Position numbers and translations under genes: made by a program. The notes beneath the pieces were generated by a model, which made no database searches, had not been told where the DNA came from, and worked only from the letters and a program-made list of their open reading frames with translations. Below are positions 28,301 through 43,300 of a stretch of DNA of 64,000 nt, one piece after another; the first letter of the stretch is position 1; each line of letters starts with the position of its first letter. The stretch comes from Opisthorchis felineus (taxonomy: Eukaryota > Platyhelminthes > Trematoda > Opisthorchiida > Opisthorchiidae): contig SJOL01007527.1 of assembly GCA_004794785.1 (NCBI GenBank), positions 48,454 through 112,453 of the forward strand, given 5' to 3'.

Positions 28301-31300
28301 CTTGGAAAGGCAAAGAAGGATCCATGTTTCACATAGTGAGTAGAGTTGTCTACTTGAACTAGACAGTCAAGTGCAGCTGGTAACATGGCTCGGGGGAGAA
28401 CGATGACCAGAGCTTTCATGACCGGGAAACCAGACGGGTAGATCATTGTTACGTGGGTTGCTACGCATTGAGCTCAAATAAAAAAGGTGTAGTTAGACGA
28501 GGAAATGCGCAGTGAGCTGGATCGGAATGGTCGATTGAAGAGTACGCATGATAGGTATGTATATTTTTGTCCATTTCAGTGCGCAAAATCGAAAAGTATA
28601 GGTGGTGCGGCGTGTCAGGGTGACAGGTTTTAGAAAAAGCATTGAATAAAGCTGCTCAAATTTCGGTTGGAAAGTGTAACTCACTAGCGTGCACCCTAAT
28701 GGCCTAACTGATTTTTCTACGAATGGTGTGTGTTAAGTTCCATCCTTCCGAGACCAACTGTGTTAGTGCAATCTTTGTTACGATTTACCTAGATTGTACG
28801 TGACGGTTCACTCGATGCGTTTGGACAGACGTCCATTAAGGAGTGATTCCCGATCACGTCTGTTACATGCACCTACACGCTGGCGTTACTCTCAGCTACA
28901 CAGTGCGCAACAAGGCAGGCGTAACATGCAGCTGCGTGGACCACCAAGCGAGGGCAACTATCAAGCATACGACGGTACCTGGTGTAGATATGACGCGTCA
29001 GGCCATGAGCCGCACGAAAGAGACTTCGGGGGAAGCGTAGCTTTAGTAGTGTGCGTACGCATGTGCGTGTGAGGGGGGAGGGAACAGAATCCGAAGGAAA
29101 CGGATGGCGCTCTGGTCTGAGAAGACTGCACACTCCAGTGAGTTGGTGAGAGGTGGATTTGTCGATAAAACCACTGCATACTCGTGGTAAGAGTAGGGTG
29201 GAATGAAACTACTGTTTCATTGGCGTTGACCAGAACGAAAACATTTTTGGGAATAACTCATTCAGTGGATTTTGAATGAAGCGATGGTTCTTCAGAAATA
29301 CGAACCACATACGTGGTTGGACGATAGACTTAGCAAGCTTGTGTAAGTGATTACTGACATACCCATAGCACACTGACAATCAGCTTGCATAAGACATAGG
29401 AATTCAAAAATCGCAGGGGTGCGCAGGCCACCAAGTTATGCCTGTCCCCAGCATTCAATGCCTAATCAAGATTCTTGCTGGGATGAGAAGGACCATGAGA
29501 GACTGATACACGTGAAACCGACTGTAAAAATACCAACGGAGACTTAGAAAGTTGGTAAAACACAAAGGTTTCCCATTCTATTACAGGCGGAACCTCAGTT
29601 CCGAAAGGCATTGACCATTGCGTTTATTTTTATCGACATATTCTATTGAGCTTCAACGCGCTAGGAGAAACAGTTGAGATAAGTACAAAACCGTTCTAGG
29701 GGAAGAATTTCTTTCGGATTGCTCGCATGAATAACCAGTTTTACCAGTGCTCCCCGTCCTCATACGAAAGAGGCTATTTCAATGAAGGAACGGTAAAATG
29801 TGTGGAACATATCTAATCAAAGCCAGTGGTCAATTTTTCCCACAACGCACATGTTCAAACCCAGTTTTTTTCACTCAGTCATTAAAACACCAACCTTTAG
29901 CTAGTCCACAAACCACTGGATGTCCTTTATCACGCCAACCAAAGCTGTTCGAGTTGGCACATGGATTTCCAGAAAGGTTTCAAGAACAGGAAGGAAACCG
30001 TGGTTACTACTGGCGTCACCCAACATGAGCGTCCTTTTATTTAGATGAAGACGCAGCAAGGCCTGGTTGCAAGCTTATACGAATAATGCTTGGCCGTCAG
30101 TTCCCCTACAGGTCGCCCGATTAGGTTAGCAACTTGGGCCGCTTGGAATGTTTGCAGAAGACTGGTGATAGTTTGCTCATTTCACAACATACCACCGGTG
30201 TTCAACATTGGTGTCGCTACCACCGGTGATGACGACAACGTCCCGTACTAATGTTGAGGATGAGATTTCTTGTGAGTCTACTCTATCAGACAGAGATACT
30301 TTTGGCACTCCTTCAAGGTTATAGGACAAAAACTAAGGTACAGCGAATTCCCACTAAAAACCTAGGGTTTAAAGCTACGGCAAGTGATCAGAAGTATGCA
30401 CAGACAGAATAGTTCAGATGCTTACTACGCACACGTGCAGCCAAGTCGTCAGATAAAAGTTCATTTACTGGGTCACTGCGTTCAACCAACTTTGAGTTAG
30501 CAGTGACTGACCGACCAGGTTGAAACATCCACGCTAGTGAAGCGAACAACATCAGTAACATCACGCTTCTTGTACACAGAGATGTGAGCAGGTCTTGGCA
30601 ACCTGAATAACACACTGGATGGATCCGTTCGATAGCACTGAATAGCTAAAAGTAGCTCACGTGAAATTAGAATAGTTCGCGTAGAGAGTAAGGCTGGACG
30701 ATCACGCGGTAATCCAGTATAAACGATGAGATGTGTCCTATATGCCGGTAATGACAAGCTGTCTGCATCTGAAACGGTAATCGGTAAGGGCACTGGCCCA
30801 ACAACGCACTACAAAGCCAAATCTGACAAGCAGTTATAACATGTCCCCAAGTCCAGCAAAAGCTTGCGTGAAAGCCGATCTTTCAGATAGTTCTCGTTGG
30901 CTCCATTTCGTTAAGCAGTTGGTTGATGGGCACACTCCTCATCACCTAAAAGTAATGAAAATAGACAAAATGCCTGGGGGTGTGTAAACATCAGTAGACA
31001 TAAGGAGTATATGAGGTCTTCGTACTGATAGCTCTTTGACAGCCCACGACCGGTTTCGTCCATCCTGGGATTTATTAGTAGGCGCAGTCCCCGGGATTTG
31101 GCGACTTTATGTTCCAGTTGAACCGAAATCGTAATAAATTCGCGATACACACTTATTTGTACACCAATATGGTTTTAATGGAAGACACAATTGAAACGAA
31201 GCTGAATCTCTCGTTTGGAGGGCGAATCCGATCCTGGAGAAATTGAAAGGTCACCGTGTGAAAGCCATCAGGATACTATTAACCGTTCAGGGTGCTCTCT

Positions 31301-34300
31301 GGTATTATCTTCGTTAGTGTAATGATCATCGAGAGAATCCGATTTCACCCTGGCCAAGGTTGCATGGATCACAAATTCATTTTTTCAAATGCTTAAACTG
31401 TACTATTCCTTCCAACAGCCAAATACTAGTCGTCTTCCTTGATATAAGAGCTGTCTTTGACGCCGTCGACCACCAGAAACTAGGACTATCTGGAGCGGGA
31501 AGTATCTCTTCAAAACATAGGTTTCTTATAAATACGCGTTTACGACGAACTGTGTCTGAGTCCACCACACATGTCAGGCAAGGCTACTCTCTATCTCTAG
31601 CCATTCCTCTCCAACTTCGTCATCGACGTGCTAGTTGAATCTTCATCACCTGAGACTAACATCTCGGGGAGTGAAGTGATCCGGTTATTCGTCCACTGGC
31701 ACTGAATACGTTGGCAATAACGCATTTTTGAATTCGACCCTATGGAAACGCAAATCTTTTTAGAGACTTGAATAATTCTGGTGTACAGTTCGGCATGTGT
31801 TTCGTGCTTGTAAACGGTAGAGTTCCATTGCAATACTGAGTGGGATGGAACCCAACTCCCATGCTTGCCGATGAACAGACCGATGTAGTAGACAATTTAT
31901 TCTATCCAAGAAGCTGCGTAAGCCCCAGCAGATTGTCGAAAGACGAGCTCACTTCCTGAAACGGAAATATCTAGAGCTTCGTCTGCTAAGTCAATGTATG
32001 TATATCTTCGACTTTTGGTTTCTGCGAAGTATCACGCGGATATGGTTGGAATATCGGATCAATAATGCTGCGGTGCGCAGCAGTAACTCTTCTCCGATGG
32101 ATGAACTGATCGCACTGACCAATTGACCACATAGTGGTTGAGACATGCCAGAGGACCGCTTGCCCCAAAGCGCCCTGTTCGCCCAAGTATCTCTCCGGAA
32201 GAAACGAATCGGAAGCGGCCAGTGCATGACCTAACAGTGAAGCATGACAGGCTTCACCAGTCGTGCTGGCAACTGCCGTCTCTCCGCTGTAGGTCCTCTA
32301 ATTTGAATCGACACTGCTTTACATTTATGCAACGCTGGGTTCCGAAAATATCTGAGTGGGTAAAATACACAACACCACACGAGGTACACCTAGATCCTCA
32401 TGAAAAAAACTAAGTCACGGTCGGAAAGACACTGCAGTGAGAACACAGCTGTAAGCGTGTTGGGGTGACTCTGTCCGATAGGTTGTCTTTCTTCACGGAC
32501 ATACGCGTTGCCAGCACGAAGTGAGGTGACAGTGAGCATGGAACAGAACCGAAGATTTCCAATAACGACCATTCACGTGTTGTGCTATCAACCAGGACCG
32601 AAATGGAAGTTGCATAGATGGAAAACGGTCAGAAAAGCAACACCAACTCTGTTCAATAAACGTCTGTAAAAACTCACTGGTGTCACGACGACATAATGCT
32701 TCGATCATTTCTGGAGCGCCCTTGACATACAGGTTGAAGTGTGTGCTGTTGAGAACACGCGCTACGACGGACATGCGTTGCAGCGAGGATGTGAATGGAA
32801 ATTGGCGTATTATACCGATCTCGTATGGGAGCATCTACCATGAATGTGATGGGAGTGAACAGATGTGATAATGCAAATTATAGGTTGTATAAAAGTTATG
32901 GAGAACACACTCAAAAATACTTCCTATGAGTTCACCGGGAGACAGCATGGCAATTTACCGCCCATTCGAAGTAACTTTTTTAAAAGTGGCCTTTCATACA
33001 AGACTTGGAAAAGTAACGCATCTTCCTTTAATATCACGTAGTTTTAAGTTTTGCAGCCAGCAAGATTTTCATGTTACAAATAATTTCAGCCTATAGATGA
33101 ATTCAGTCTACGCTGAGAAACTGATAGCCATCAGTAGTGCGTACATCACTAGTCGCTTGGAGGATTTGAACCGCCAAACACTCAGCTACAGCTGCTACTG
33201 ACGAGCAGTATGATTTGCTTTCGTCAAGGAAAAATCGAACAGGCCATCTAGCGGTGCCCAACTAAGTGCAGGTAATACCATACACTTATGAAGGTTGTGC
33301 AACTGGAGTCAATCGGGACTGAAACAGGCAAGCATTTTAGTGGAAAACGGATTCACGTACTTCATCCGCGTTAGAGTTTGCTAACAACTACCGGTGGACC
33401 TTCCTATTTCGTGCCAGCCGAGAACACATTGACAGATGGAATATGGATGCATACTGATGTATCGCCTAGAAAACGGTTCGTAGGAAACCACAAAAACCCT
33501 ATTAACACGAGCTCAGTTTGCTTCAACACTCAAGAACATACAATTTCTCTTTGGCATATTTTGAGGGGTAACAAGACGTACATGTGAGGGACATTGTGTT
33601 CTTAAAGGAGAACATTGTGTTCTTCTTAAAGGAGAAGATGTACGGCTGCGATGATGTAATACACACTGGAAACAAAAGCCAAAAGGGTCAGGCAGTGAAG
33701 ACATGTGGTAGTGCAATCTGTTCATGGTACCAAGTAAACTAGAGGTTATTGGCACTCAGCCTAGTGAAAACTACGGTGAATGATGGTCCGGTACACATCA
33801 AAAGCGTCCACAAAAAATGAGATCACCAAGAAGAGGTTGTGCGATTAGGGCGAACAGCGAGTCGCCTCATGAGCTTAAACGAAAGACTCAATCGAGTTGC
33901 ACTCGGCTCCTTACAACAACAATGATAAAATTTCAACCTATTCCGCTTACGAGGAAAACAGGAAACAGCTGCGAGGGACCTTATCTTACATTTTAAAAGT
34001 TCCATTGTGTTGAACAGCTCACAGCTTCTTTTGGAACAACGGAGAAGCAGATACATTAATACACTCTAAGAAAACAGAAAGCAACTTTGCAGTGGAGGCT
34101 CTGCCTGATTGGAAACCCGACAATCAGTATTGAAAGTTCGACCAGGCTCCCTAGAAGAGAGGAATAAAAATCAAAACTTACCTCTGGGTTTACAGTGGAT
34201 TCCAGAGGGAGATGGGTCGAAGAGAACTTTGCTGGGGGACGCACAATTGCCGGCACAGCCATTTCGAATTTGCAGTGATCTTCGGATATTTGTTCAGAAA

Positions 34301-37300
34301 ATTCCTACGGAAAATGACAGATAAGGAATAAACTGATCTTTGTCCCCAGAAATAGACGAGTATTGCGCTTGCAAAAGCAACATTACTACGATTCCAAGGT
34401 CTAGCAGAGTTAGATTTTACACAGTTTAATTTGGCTTCGTACCCATACACGCCCATAGGGCATCAGGGTGTCTGGTGAACAGAGACAATCCGGTCACGAA
34501 AAAGGAAAATCCGCCAAATTTTACACCCTTGGTGGAGGGTGGCATAGTTCAGAATTAACCATACTTATTTCGAAATGATGTTACTAACGATGTGGTCTCG
34601 GAAGTGAACCAGCAAGTAGAAGGTAAACAGATACTCTATTCAAGTGACAGAATAAAACTCCTCATAATAGCATCTTTTAGTTATCTGTCATTGACTTTTG
34701 GAACAAAAAAGTGGTACATCTCACTGCGCTGTGGTAGCAGTCTTCCAAAAACCCAACACCACTCTGCGATGCGCCTTGGGGGCATGGTTTTACGGTGGCA
34801 ACTCCGTCTATCATGAAACAGCATAGGGGCGTGCAGATCGGTTTGGACGGGCAGGCAAGCGGAACTATGAATTATTGATAAAAGTTTTGCAAACGAGCAA
34901 GTAGCAATGCATTTTGTACACAATCATACAAAGGTAAATTATGAACGCAATGAAATCGGATACTGAAGCCGAATGCCAATGAGTCCGTCAACCACACAGC
35001 TGGGCAGTCAGATGATAGACCGCATCGACCTGTTTACAGGAAGAAGCGGACGATGTTATAGAAGTGTGATAAGCCAAACGCTAGGTGCTTGAGTGAGATC
35101 ACGCACACCAAGCGATTCGCATCTGCATCACGTCTAATGACTTGATAAGCTGGGTCGAAGAACGCTGAGGTCAGACACGCAGACCGTGCAACACGTTATT
35201 GTCGATATCAACCAGCCGTACGTCTGACGTCACAAATAAAACCAGGCGATACCAAGAAAACGTAAACGTAAATGTGAACGATCACCAATCACCAGTAAAT
35301 GCCTGATGGCGCATCGAATTTTATTATATGTTTGGAGTTAGCGGACTCCGCATGAATTAATCTGAAGTGTCGCACTGTAACATGCATCCGGCTGGAGAAG
35401 ACGTTGCAGAGAAGACAGATACAGTCCTTTGATAGGCGTAGAACTACATTCGTTGGGAAAAAAATTGTTGAACAAAACTCGCATGGTCGGATGGCAAAAA
35501 AACGATTGGAGCGGACAAACATATACGGGCTAAATCAAATGTTATCAGGCAAAAACGTGACCAGTGAAACAAAAGGGTACAAAATTCGTAGAAATGTACA
35601 ATTGGCAAACCTTCCAAGTAGAACGATCAAACCATTTTATGGCGAAAAAACTTAACATCAATAAGTTCACAGTGAACATCTTGGTAACAATTTTAACAGA
35701 CTGATTGGCCAACGTTCGAAGCAGGTTGGAAATTCATACATTTAAGTAGCACCGAAATTTACACGCAAAGGACACACGCCCTTCTTATTCGGCAAGCAGC
35801 TGGTGGTTGAAATGCCCGTTCTGACTAAGATAACTCCAAACGTGACCGAACGCGTCAACCACAATAGATGATTGTAAGCCGGATTCATCCTCCCTCGAAA
35901 ACGTCAAGCAAATGGGGCCGCACAACAGAAACTATCGTAATCCACAGTAGAATTAATTACCCTGCCTAGTACTATGCACATCCATACGACCGCGTTGCAG
36001 TAAAGGAACTCGCTAGATGTAGTTTGGTAGACCAGTATTTACAACCACACGATCTTTGACTTCACTGCGTAATTCCATCAAGAAATTTCGATATTTCAGT
36101 GAACTGCATGGTAAATTATGTATTTTGATTCGGCTACCTCATGCGTGGGAATGAGCCGGCATGCTGAATATCCCCGATCGTAGCTAATCACGCATGATGA
36201 TCGGTGGTAAGGACCTCTCAGATGTTGCTCACTGGCTTAGGCCGAAGGAAGGAGAAAAGATATTGCTTTTGGGAACGTTGAGCCCTGGGAAGACAGAGGT
36301 GGCGTTCTGACTGATTCTACAGAGCTGCTGTACACTGCGGTAACCTGCAGCGAGGATAGATGTAGTTCGCGAATCCCAGGTCCATGATGTACATATTAAT
36401 TCTTACCTCTCTTCCGTCAGCAGCTCGACGCATTATCCACTCAACTGCAAGGTCAAACAGCTAAGAGGGCAGCGAACAGCTTGACGGCTCATAGGGACGA
36501 AAGTCGGCCGGAAGTCTACTAAACAAGTGATGGTTGGCTAATATTTTTTCAAGAACACGGAGGAGTGTGGAGAATTGGCGGTGGGTCGGAGACTCCCAGC
36601 TTGGTCAGGGACGTGGGGACCATCGCAGGAGTCATCAACAACATCAGGGACAACAACCTCAGCGTTGACATTAAGGCTTCACCGCCGTGCAACCACAAAG
36701 TTTATTTTAACACATATAAAGGCTTAAACTAGGAAAAGTGCATGAGGAACTTCAGGCTAGCCTACCACAAATGCCCAATCGGACAACCTGGACCTGGAAA
36801 GAAATTGACGCCGCAGACACCACTGACATCGACTGGTCGAGGTTTTTTACACCATCTCAAGCCAAGCGCACGTTCGCTTCAGAGGAACCCCACACAAACA
36901 ACACCCAATCTCCTCGTATTCCCTTTCTCATCATTCTGCCAAGTCATACTTTGTACACCTAGCGCTTTATGCCATCAGCATGGAGACAAGCAGAACAAAC
37001 TTTGTCCCAGCAGGCTTTGATTCCAGATGCGTAGCACATGGCCGAGCCATCGCGGTTGCTGGTTTCCGGAGTGCCCACTACACAACCAAATACTCGTTTT
37101 CTAATTAACTTGCCACGAATTAGTCAACGCCACCCGATGCTTCTGAGACGTTAGTGATCAAAACCTACAGATCTCACGAACAAACAGCACCACACATCTT
37201 ACTGTAGCCTGGTACACACGTCCCTTGAGATCCAGCATACCTTTTTTTCGCCACAGGTGAAAAAAATTGGAGACGATGCTCCAGGCCTTCGAGATAAGTG

Positions 37301-40300
37301 CAATGATTGCTATCAGGATTTTCCAGCAATGCTATTACAACTACCGAGGTCTGCAGAATTCACCGAAACCTCCAGCGTTTCCGTTTGAAATATGGGAGAT
37401 TCAGATAATGCACACTATCAAGTAGGACTTTCCACTTTGTGGACGCAAGGTACATGCCGAAATACGGCAGGATGGTGGCCAGTTCAACCAACAATACTTG
37501 CGCTTTATGTTCGCCTTCAGCGATTAGGCGTCGTCGTCAGGGCTGCCACCGATTTGAACATTAGCACTCGTCCCATTATTTAGTCGATGACAAGACTGAA
37601 CAAATACGGAGACAGTCGATTTCTCTGCTGAATACCAATTTTTGTACAGAAGCTTTCAGGGCGAGACCCGCAAACTTTTACAAGCCCGGATGCATGAATA
37701 TGAGGACCACATTATGTTCACAAACTTCTGGTGCATCTCCTGTTGAGCAAGTGTAGTTAGGAGTAATGACCGACGGAAACAAATACTCTCGAATTCCAGG
37801 AACCCCAAGGTTGTAGACCGCATGTACAAGTAGCACTGCTAGGACACCTGACGGAGTGTGAAGATGCAGTCGATGCAGACTCTGCCCAGTCGAAATTCCT
37901 CTTGATGCTCGGGAGTTAAAGTTTCGCTCATAGCCCTAGAATGATGAAGAATTGATGACGGTTAAAAGGGAGTCAGACTGAAACATCTGTCGTTGCTACA
38001 TTCACCGCGGGCATCATTTTTGAAGATGGGCATATTGTGAACTGGTCCGAGTTGTTTTGGACGGTCTGTTTCTCCCAGACAGACGCAAATAGAATAGACA
38101 AAAATCAACTGAGAAATTCACCACTGTCCTTGAACATGACATTGGAACCAGGAGCGTTCGGGTAGTAACAAACATTCGGACACTTCTGAGGCTGAAGAGA
38201 GTTTCGTATTCACAGACCAGGCTTTTGTCGAAGGCTGACAACCAAGGCTGATAGTAGCTGGCGGCCGAGTGAAGTGTTATTCGAAGTGTTCTGCCCGGTG
38301 GTCCAAGCGTCATTAGTTGTTGAATATCACAGAAGCCGTATGCTTTTGCGTCCTGAAAGTTTCGCTGGCGCCAGGCTTCCGGTAGCCTGTTGAACTAATC
38401 AAGTGAAACTACCTGAGGACAGTTCCTGCGTTTTTCGCTTCTTCCATTTACTCGACCTTCTGGATCCTGGTCTACACGAACACTCGGTTTTACTTGGCGT
38501 CGGATCACGCACCAAGTTGGAATGCAGCTCCGACTGGAGGGAATCTGTCGCGGGCCTCCGACAAAGCCGCCACCCTGTCAAAGATCCAATCCTTGGAGGC
38601 GGTTGGCTTGGTTGTACCGCAAATAGAATTTCGGGCATCAAACACAGTTTTGGATGTCTCCTTCCAGTGGTCGCTAACATCCGACATCGGACCAGCAGAG
38701 GCGCTGGAGGGGTTGCTCCTAAATAGTTCACATGACTTTTGGGTCCATGCTCTAAACGACTAAGTGGTGCGTTTGTTATGTGGAAACATTGAAAGGCGCA
38801 AGACAGTAAAATACAACCACATGGTCCAAGATCACACAGATATTTCAGAAGCAGCGAGAGGCGGTGGTCGATCCTCGTCACTGGGAACTGATAGCAATGT
38901 GGTCTATTTAGGTTCGGGGATGGTTCGTTTTTAGCCACCAAGTGTTCAGGTAATTTCCGCTGTTCCGGAAGTTCGTACTGCAAAGGAACAGTCTGTGGTC
39001 AGCACACTGTTGCAGAAAGCACTCTGCATTGGTCGTACCTATCATGTCTAATCCAGCAGCCCTAGGCCTACCGACGTGCGCGTTCATGCTACCAGCGACC
39101 ACACAGTGAGATTTTAGTCTTCTGTAAAAGAACATCGTGTAGACGCGACTATCAGTGGTCATCCAATGAAGTAAAGAGTCCTCTGTCTGACGGCTTAAAA
39201 CAGTACCAACCCCGGGGCGCCCACACCTAGACAGAGGTGCGATCAGGATCCTCGATGAAAGCCTTTGGCTCAGAGGCAATAACTAGCAAAACACTTCATA
39301 GGATGGTGATAAACAGGTCCAGAAGAATTGGAGTCTCGAGGAGGGTGAAACTAAAGGAGGTAACCAAGTGAATTCCTCACTGTATAGACGTGTCACACTA
39401 CTCATAAGGTTGCTGAATACTCTTCGACAATCCACGACCGCTTTTGCCCTTCTTGTGGCTCATCAGATAGGCCTTATCCCAGGGTTTCCGTTAACTTTAT
39501 GTTATACTTGAAGAACATCATAAACGAGAGATTCAGTCGTGAAAACAAAATTATTATGCAAAAGACAGCATTTGTCGAATGCGAGTTCTTCACTGTTGTA
39601 TTAGAGAGACCGCTTCTTTAATCTTCTCTTCCACTATCTCGCCTCTAGAAAGTTTCTTCTCCAGAAAGAGAGCATCCGGCAACAGCGCAAAATCAAACAT
39701 TGACAAATAACAAAATGAGGGCACAGGCGCAGTACAGCTCCCCACAGGATCCACGTAGAGTGATCCCTTTTGGGGAGTAGCTCTCGTTCGGGAAGCAAAT
39801 GAGTTGACATCATATTACGTCAACTAAAGGTCAACTAAGTAATGAGGATGATTTGGCTTTGCACGAGCTCGTGCAATGTGGTCAACAGATTCCTTGCACT
39901 TGGTTAAGATGCACGTAGATGATACATTAAAATATTGAGGTTGCTTTACATAAGTGGGCTAACGACGTGGCTAGGTTGCTCTGAGTTAGCATCTGGGTGA
40001 ACGGAAAGACCGCACGAACTGCTCGAGAATGGTCGCAAAGGTAAACACAGCCATCATCATCATCATCGACAGCATGACATCAGTGTTCAACACCGATGCC
40101 TCGCTGCCATACAACCATCATTTATTTGAAAGACTTATTGTGAAGAAATGAATAAAGGTGGATGGGGAAGGAACTTAGCGCTAGCTTACTACAATCACTC
40201 CGAGGTGCCTACACTTCCAGACATTCATTCAGGCAATCTAGATAGAAACTGACAACAAGAACGCCACTGACATCAGTTGGCAGCTATACCTTGCAGCGTC

Positions 40301-43300
40301 TCCAACCAGGCGCAGTGAGGATCAGGCGGTCCCCATCCTGGGGGCGAGTAGCACCGACAGCACCCAAGCGTTTCGTAATCACCTTCATACCCCTCAGTCA
40401 GGTCAAGGGTTGGCCACCTCTCTGCTTCCGCCACTCTGAGTTGGGCATGGAAAACAGCACTCTCTTCGGCAAGCGATGGTTAGGCATACGCAACACATGT
40501 CCCAACCAACGCAGCTTCTGGTGCTGGACACATTCTTCAATGGAAGTACCCGTTGCACAACCGAAAACCCGCTTTCTAACTGCCTCGTTACGGATTCGCC
40601 GACACCAACCCACACGAGCTATGGTTCTGAGACAACGATTGTCAAACACCTGAAGACGTCTCAGTTCCGCTGCTCGAACAGGCCAGGTCTCACAGCCATA
40701 CAACAAAACAGCCCGCACTGTAGCTTGATACACACGTCCCTTGAGTTTCAGGGATACACCACTTTGACGCCATAGGTGCCTCAAATTAGCAAACGCGACC
40801 CGTGCCTTGCAGATTCGTGCATTGACCTCGTCTGTCACACTACCATCAGAACTAATACAACTACCCAGGTACGTAAAACGCTCCACAACTTCCAGTGCCT
40901 CTCCCTGGATTGTAAGTGGCGTGTTCAGTGACTGCATGTCCAGCAGCATGACCTTACACTTTGTGGGTGCAAAGTGCATACCAAAGGACGGGATGACTTT
41001 GGTCAGTTCATCCAAAAACACCTGCGCCCTCTCCTCCTCTTCGAAGATGAGAACGATGTCGTCTGCATATTCCAGATCGACAAGGTTTTCGTCACAGGCT
41101 ATTTGAACACCAGGGTTTTGGAGACCTTCCAGCGTTCGTCTCATTATCTCATCGATCACGAAATTAAATAGGAAAGGAGAGAGTGGGCATCCCTGACGGA
41201 CACCGCTTTGTGTACGGAAGCTTTTGGAGAGCTCGTCGTATACTCTCACACGTCCGGAAATCTGAGAATACAAAGAGCTTATTATGTTCACGAAATTCCG
41301 GGGCATTCCTTGGTAGGCAAGGGTGTCAAGAAGAACAGACCGGTCAACCAAGTCGAATGCGCCTTGGAAATCCAGGAATACGAGAATTGTGGATCGCTTA
41401 TACGTATTGCGTTGTTCTAGCACCTGACAGAGTGTGAAGATTTGGTCAACGCAACCCCTACAATGCCGGAATCCCGCTTGCTGCTCTCGAGTCAGTGTTT
41501 CACGAGCCACCGTAAGCGCCAGTGACGCCAACATTGTCGTTACGACCGGGTCAAGCTGATCACAGAGCCATAGACCCCCAGCTTCAGGTACCTTCTGTGT
41601 AGATAAGACAACCACCCCACAGTGTCTTTTCACACTTTTTAAAACATCTTGAGTTACAAATAACGGATCTCGTCGGTCGAAATGAGGGACCAAAGGTTTT
41701 GAGGCACGAGCGGTTGTGCACTTCAAAGGCACACAGGCACTGGAACACCGTGTTACAGTTACATCCAGTTTCTTCGTAGAGGTATTCCCTGTTAGCACGG
41801 TTTTCCGTTTTATAGTATGAAACGGGACTAGAGCTCTCGACTCGCCATTTGGAAGGACTCGACCTTCCTGTGCGAAACTACTGTGATTCATATCTACACT
41901 TCACAGGACGCTAACATCGTAAGTGTAATTTGTATGGAATTCAATACAAAATCACCTCGTAACTATTTCACAAAAACCCACGACTCTTACTTTGAGGAGT
42001 TTCGTCAAGTTCGGTGGGATGTGGATTAAGACCACTTGTTGGGATGTATCTCAAGCACAGCCAACGACAACTTATTTTGACTAAAAATCGAAGGGACTGA
42101 GATTCGTAATGGTCGCACGTAATGGTCGTCACAGCACGCAGGTTTGGTTCCGAAGAAAGAGTAACCTGCCAGGAAAACCCACTAGACATTTTCCTACTCA
42201 TTCTCCTCTTCAATAGATCAACTAGGGATGAAAGTGACTTGGACTGTTCTGGGAGTAAACCCTATCCGTATATAGCGGGAAACGTTGTCGTGGACTCTCC
42301 AACAGGGTTACTTCTCTCTTTGGAGAGGTCTTTGGAAAGGAGGTCATTGTATCCAGAATGTGTTACGTGTGTAAATCTAAATCTATGATCATGTGCCTAT
42401 TAGTGGTTTCGCCGAACGAAAGTCCGTGAATTCGGGAGGTAAAACAACTAAGTGTGCACAAACATGACCGATATCCAGGTTATATCCAACTACGGATCCA
42501 GAGAAACGGCCACTTGATATTGATTTTTTAATTTAATGCACTGCAAGCTACAATGCATGGTTTGAGCGATTTAGCATGGACACCAGCGGGTTGAACCGTG
42601 ATGCTGTTGAGTCGGTTCCTGAAAGCGTGGTCCCTCCTCACTGGATATACCAGGTGAACACAGCGCGGCAGTGATTCTAAGAAGTCACAGTTAACCGCCG
42701 CTATTGTAAGTGAACGCGTAGATCCAACTGGTTCCAACATATCTGGGGAATTCCTTCAGCACGGTTGCCACTCTGAAACGACCAAATCCTTTAGCAGCCC
42801 AGGACATACTCGTAGTTTGGTATCTATCGCGTTTTTCGTTAGGACAGCTGAAAAGATACGACAGTACCGGGTAATCTTTCCGTTAGGCTGCATCACAGTA
42901 GTTTGTGATATGGAAGACTGTTACCGCACACGAAATCTTTTGCAATGCCATTAGTGTGTCCTGCCCATATGCTTTCGACAAACATCCACTCCAGAGTAGT
43001 AGCAGTCGGAAAGCTGAATACGCAATATTCCAAGGTACTGACAAGAGGTGTGGTAAAAATGCACAAATATAAAATGATTTTCCATCTCCTGACCTCGAAT
43101 GGCATAAAAGTATTGTTCAAGTACGGCGGGAACATCCAGACAATTGGGCTGAAGGAGGTAACCCATATGTGAGGAACGAAGCGGTGACGCTAAACAAGCA
43201 TTCTATGGTTACGCTTTCAAAACGTTACTCGTCAGGCAGACCTAATATAGTCATGGGTTTGGAGAGAGGAAGACATTCGAGGCCATATTTGGACCAGATG

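Larger units (their letters stand above)
26689..32677 (-). other. Intron of the ATP13A-like gene, 6.0 kb
   Basis: It holds a tRNA-derived relic near 27.0 kb, a SINE at 27.4 kb, a pentanucleotide microsatellite at 27.8 kb, one copy of a three-copy unknown repeat near 31.0 kb, and an antisense LINE relic at 31.2-32.4 kb. Confidence 0.7.

Noticed and set aside
30180..30245. Sequence resembling the RTE-like LINE 3' UTR (CACCGGTGTTCAACATTGGTG)
   Set aside because: Match is short and no LINE coding sequence precedes it; too weak to call.
33150..33200. Minus-strand GGTTCAAATCC resembling a B box
   Set aside because: The nearest A-box-like sequence is too close and the SINE body is absent.
38403..38763. 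Plus-strand open frames over the LINE linker
   Set aside because: Antisense shadows of the degenerate minus-strand LINE.
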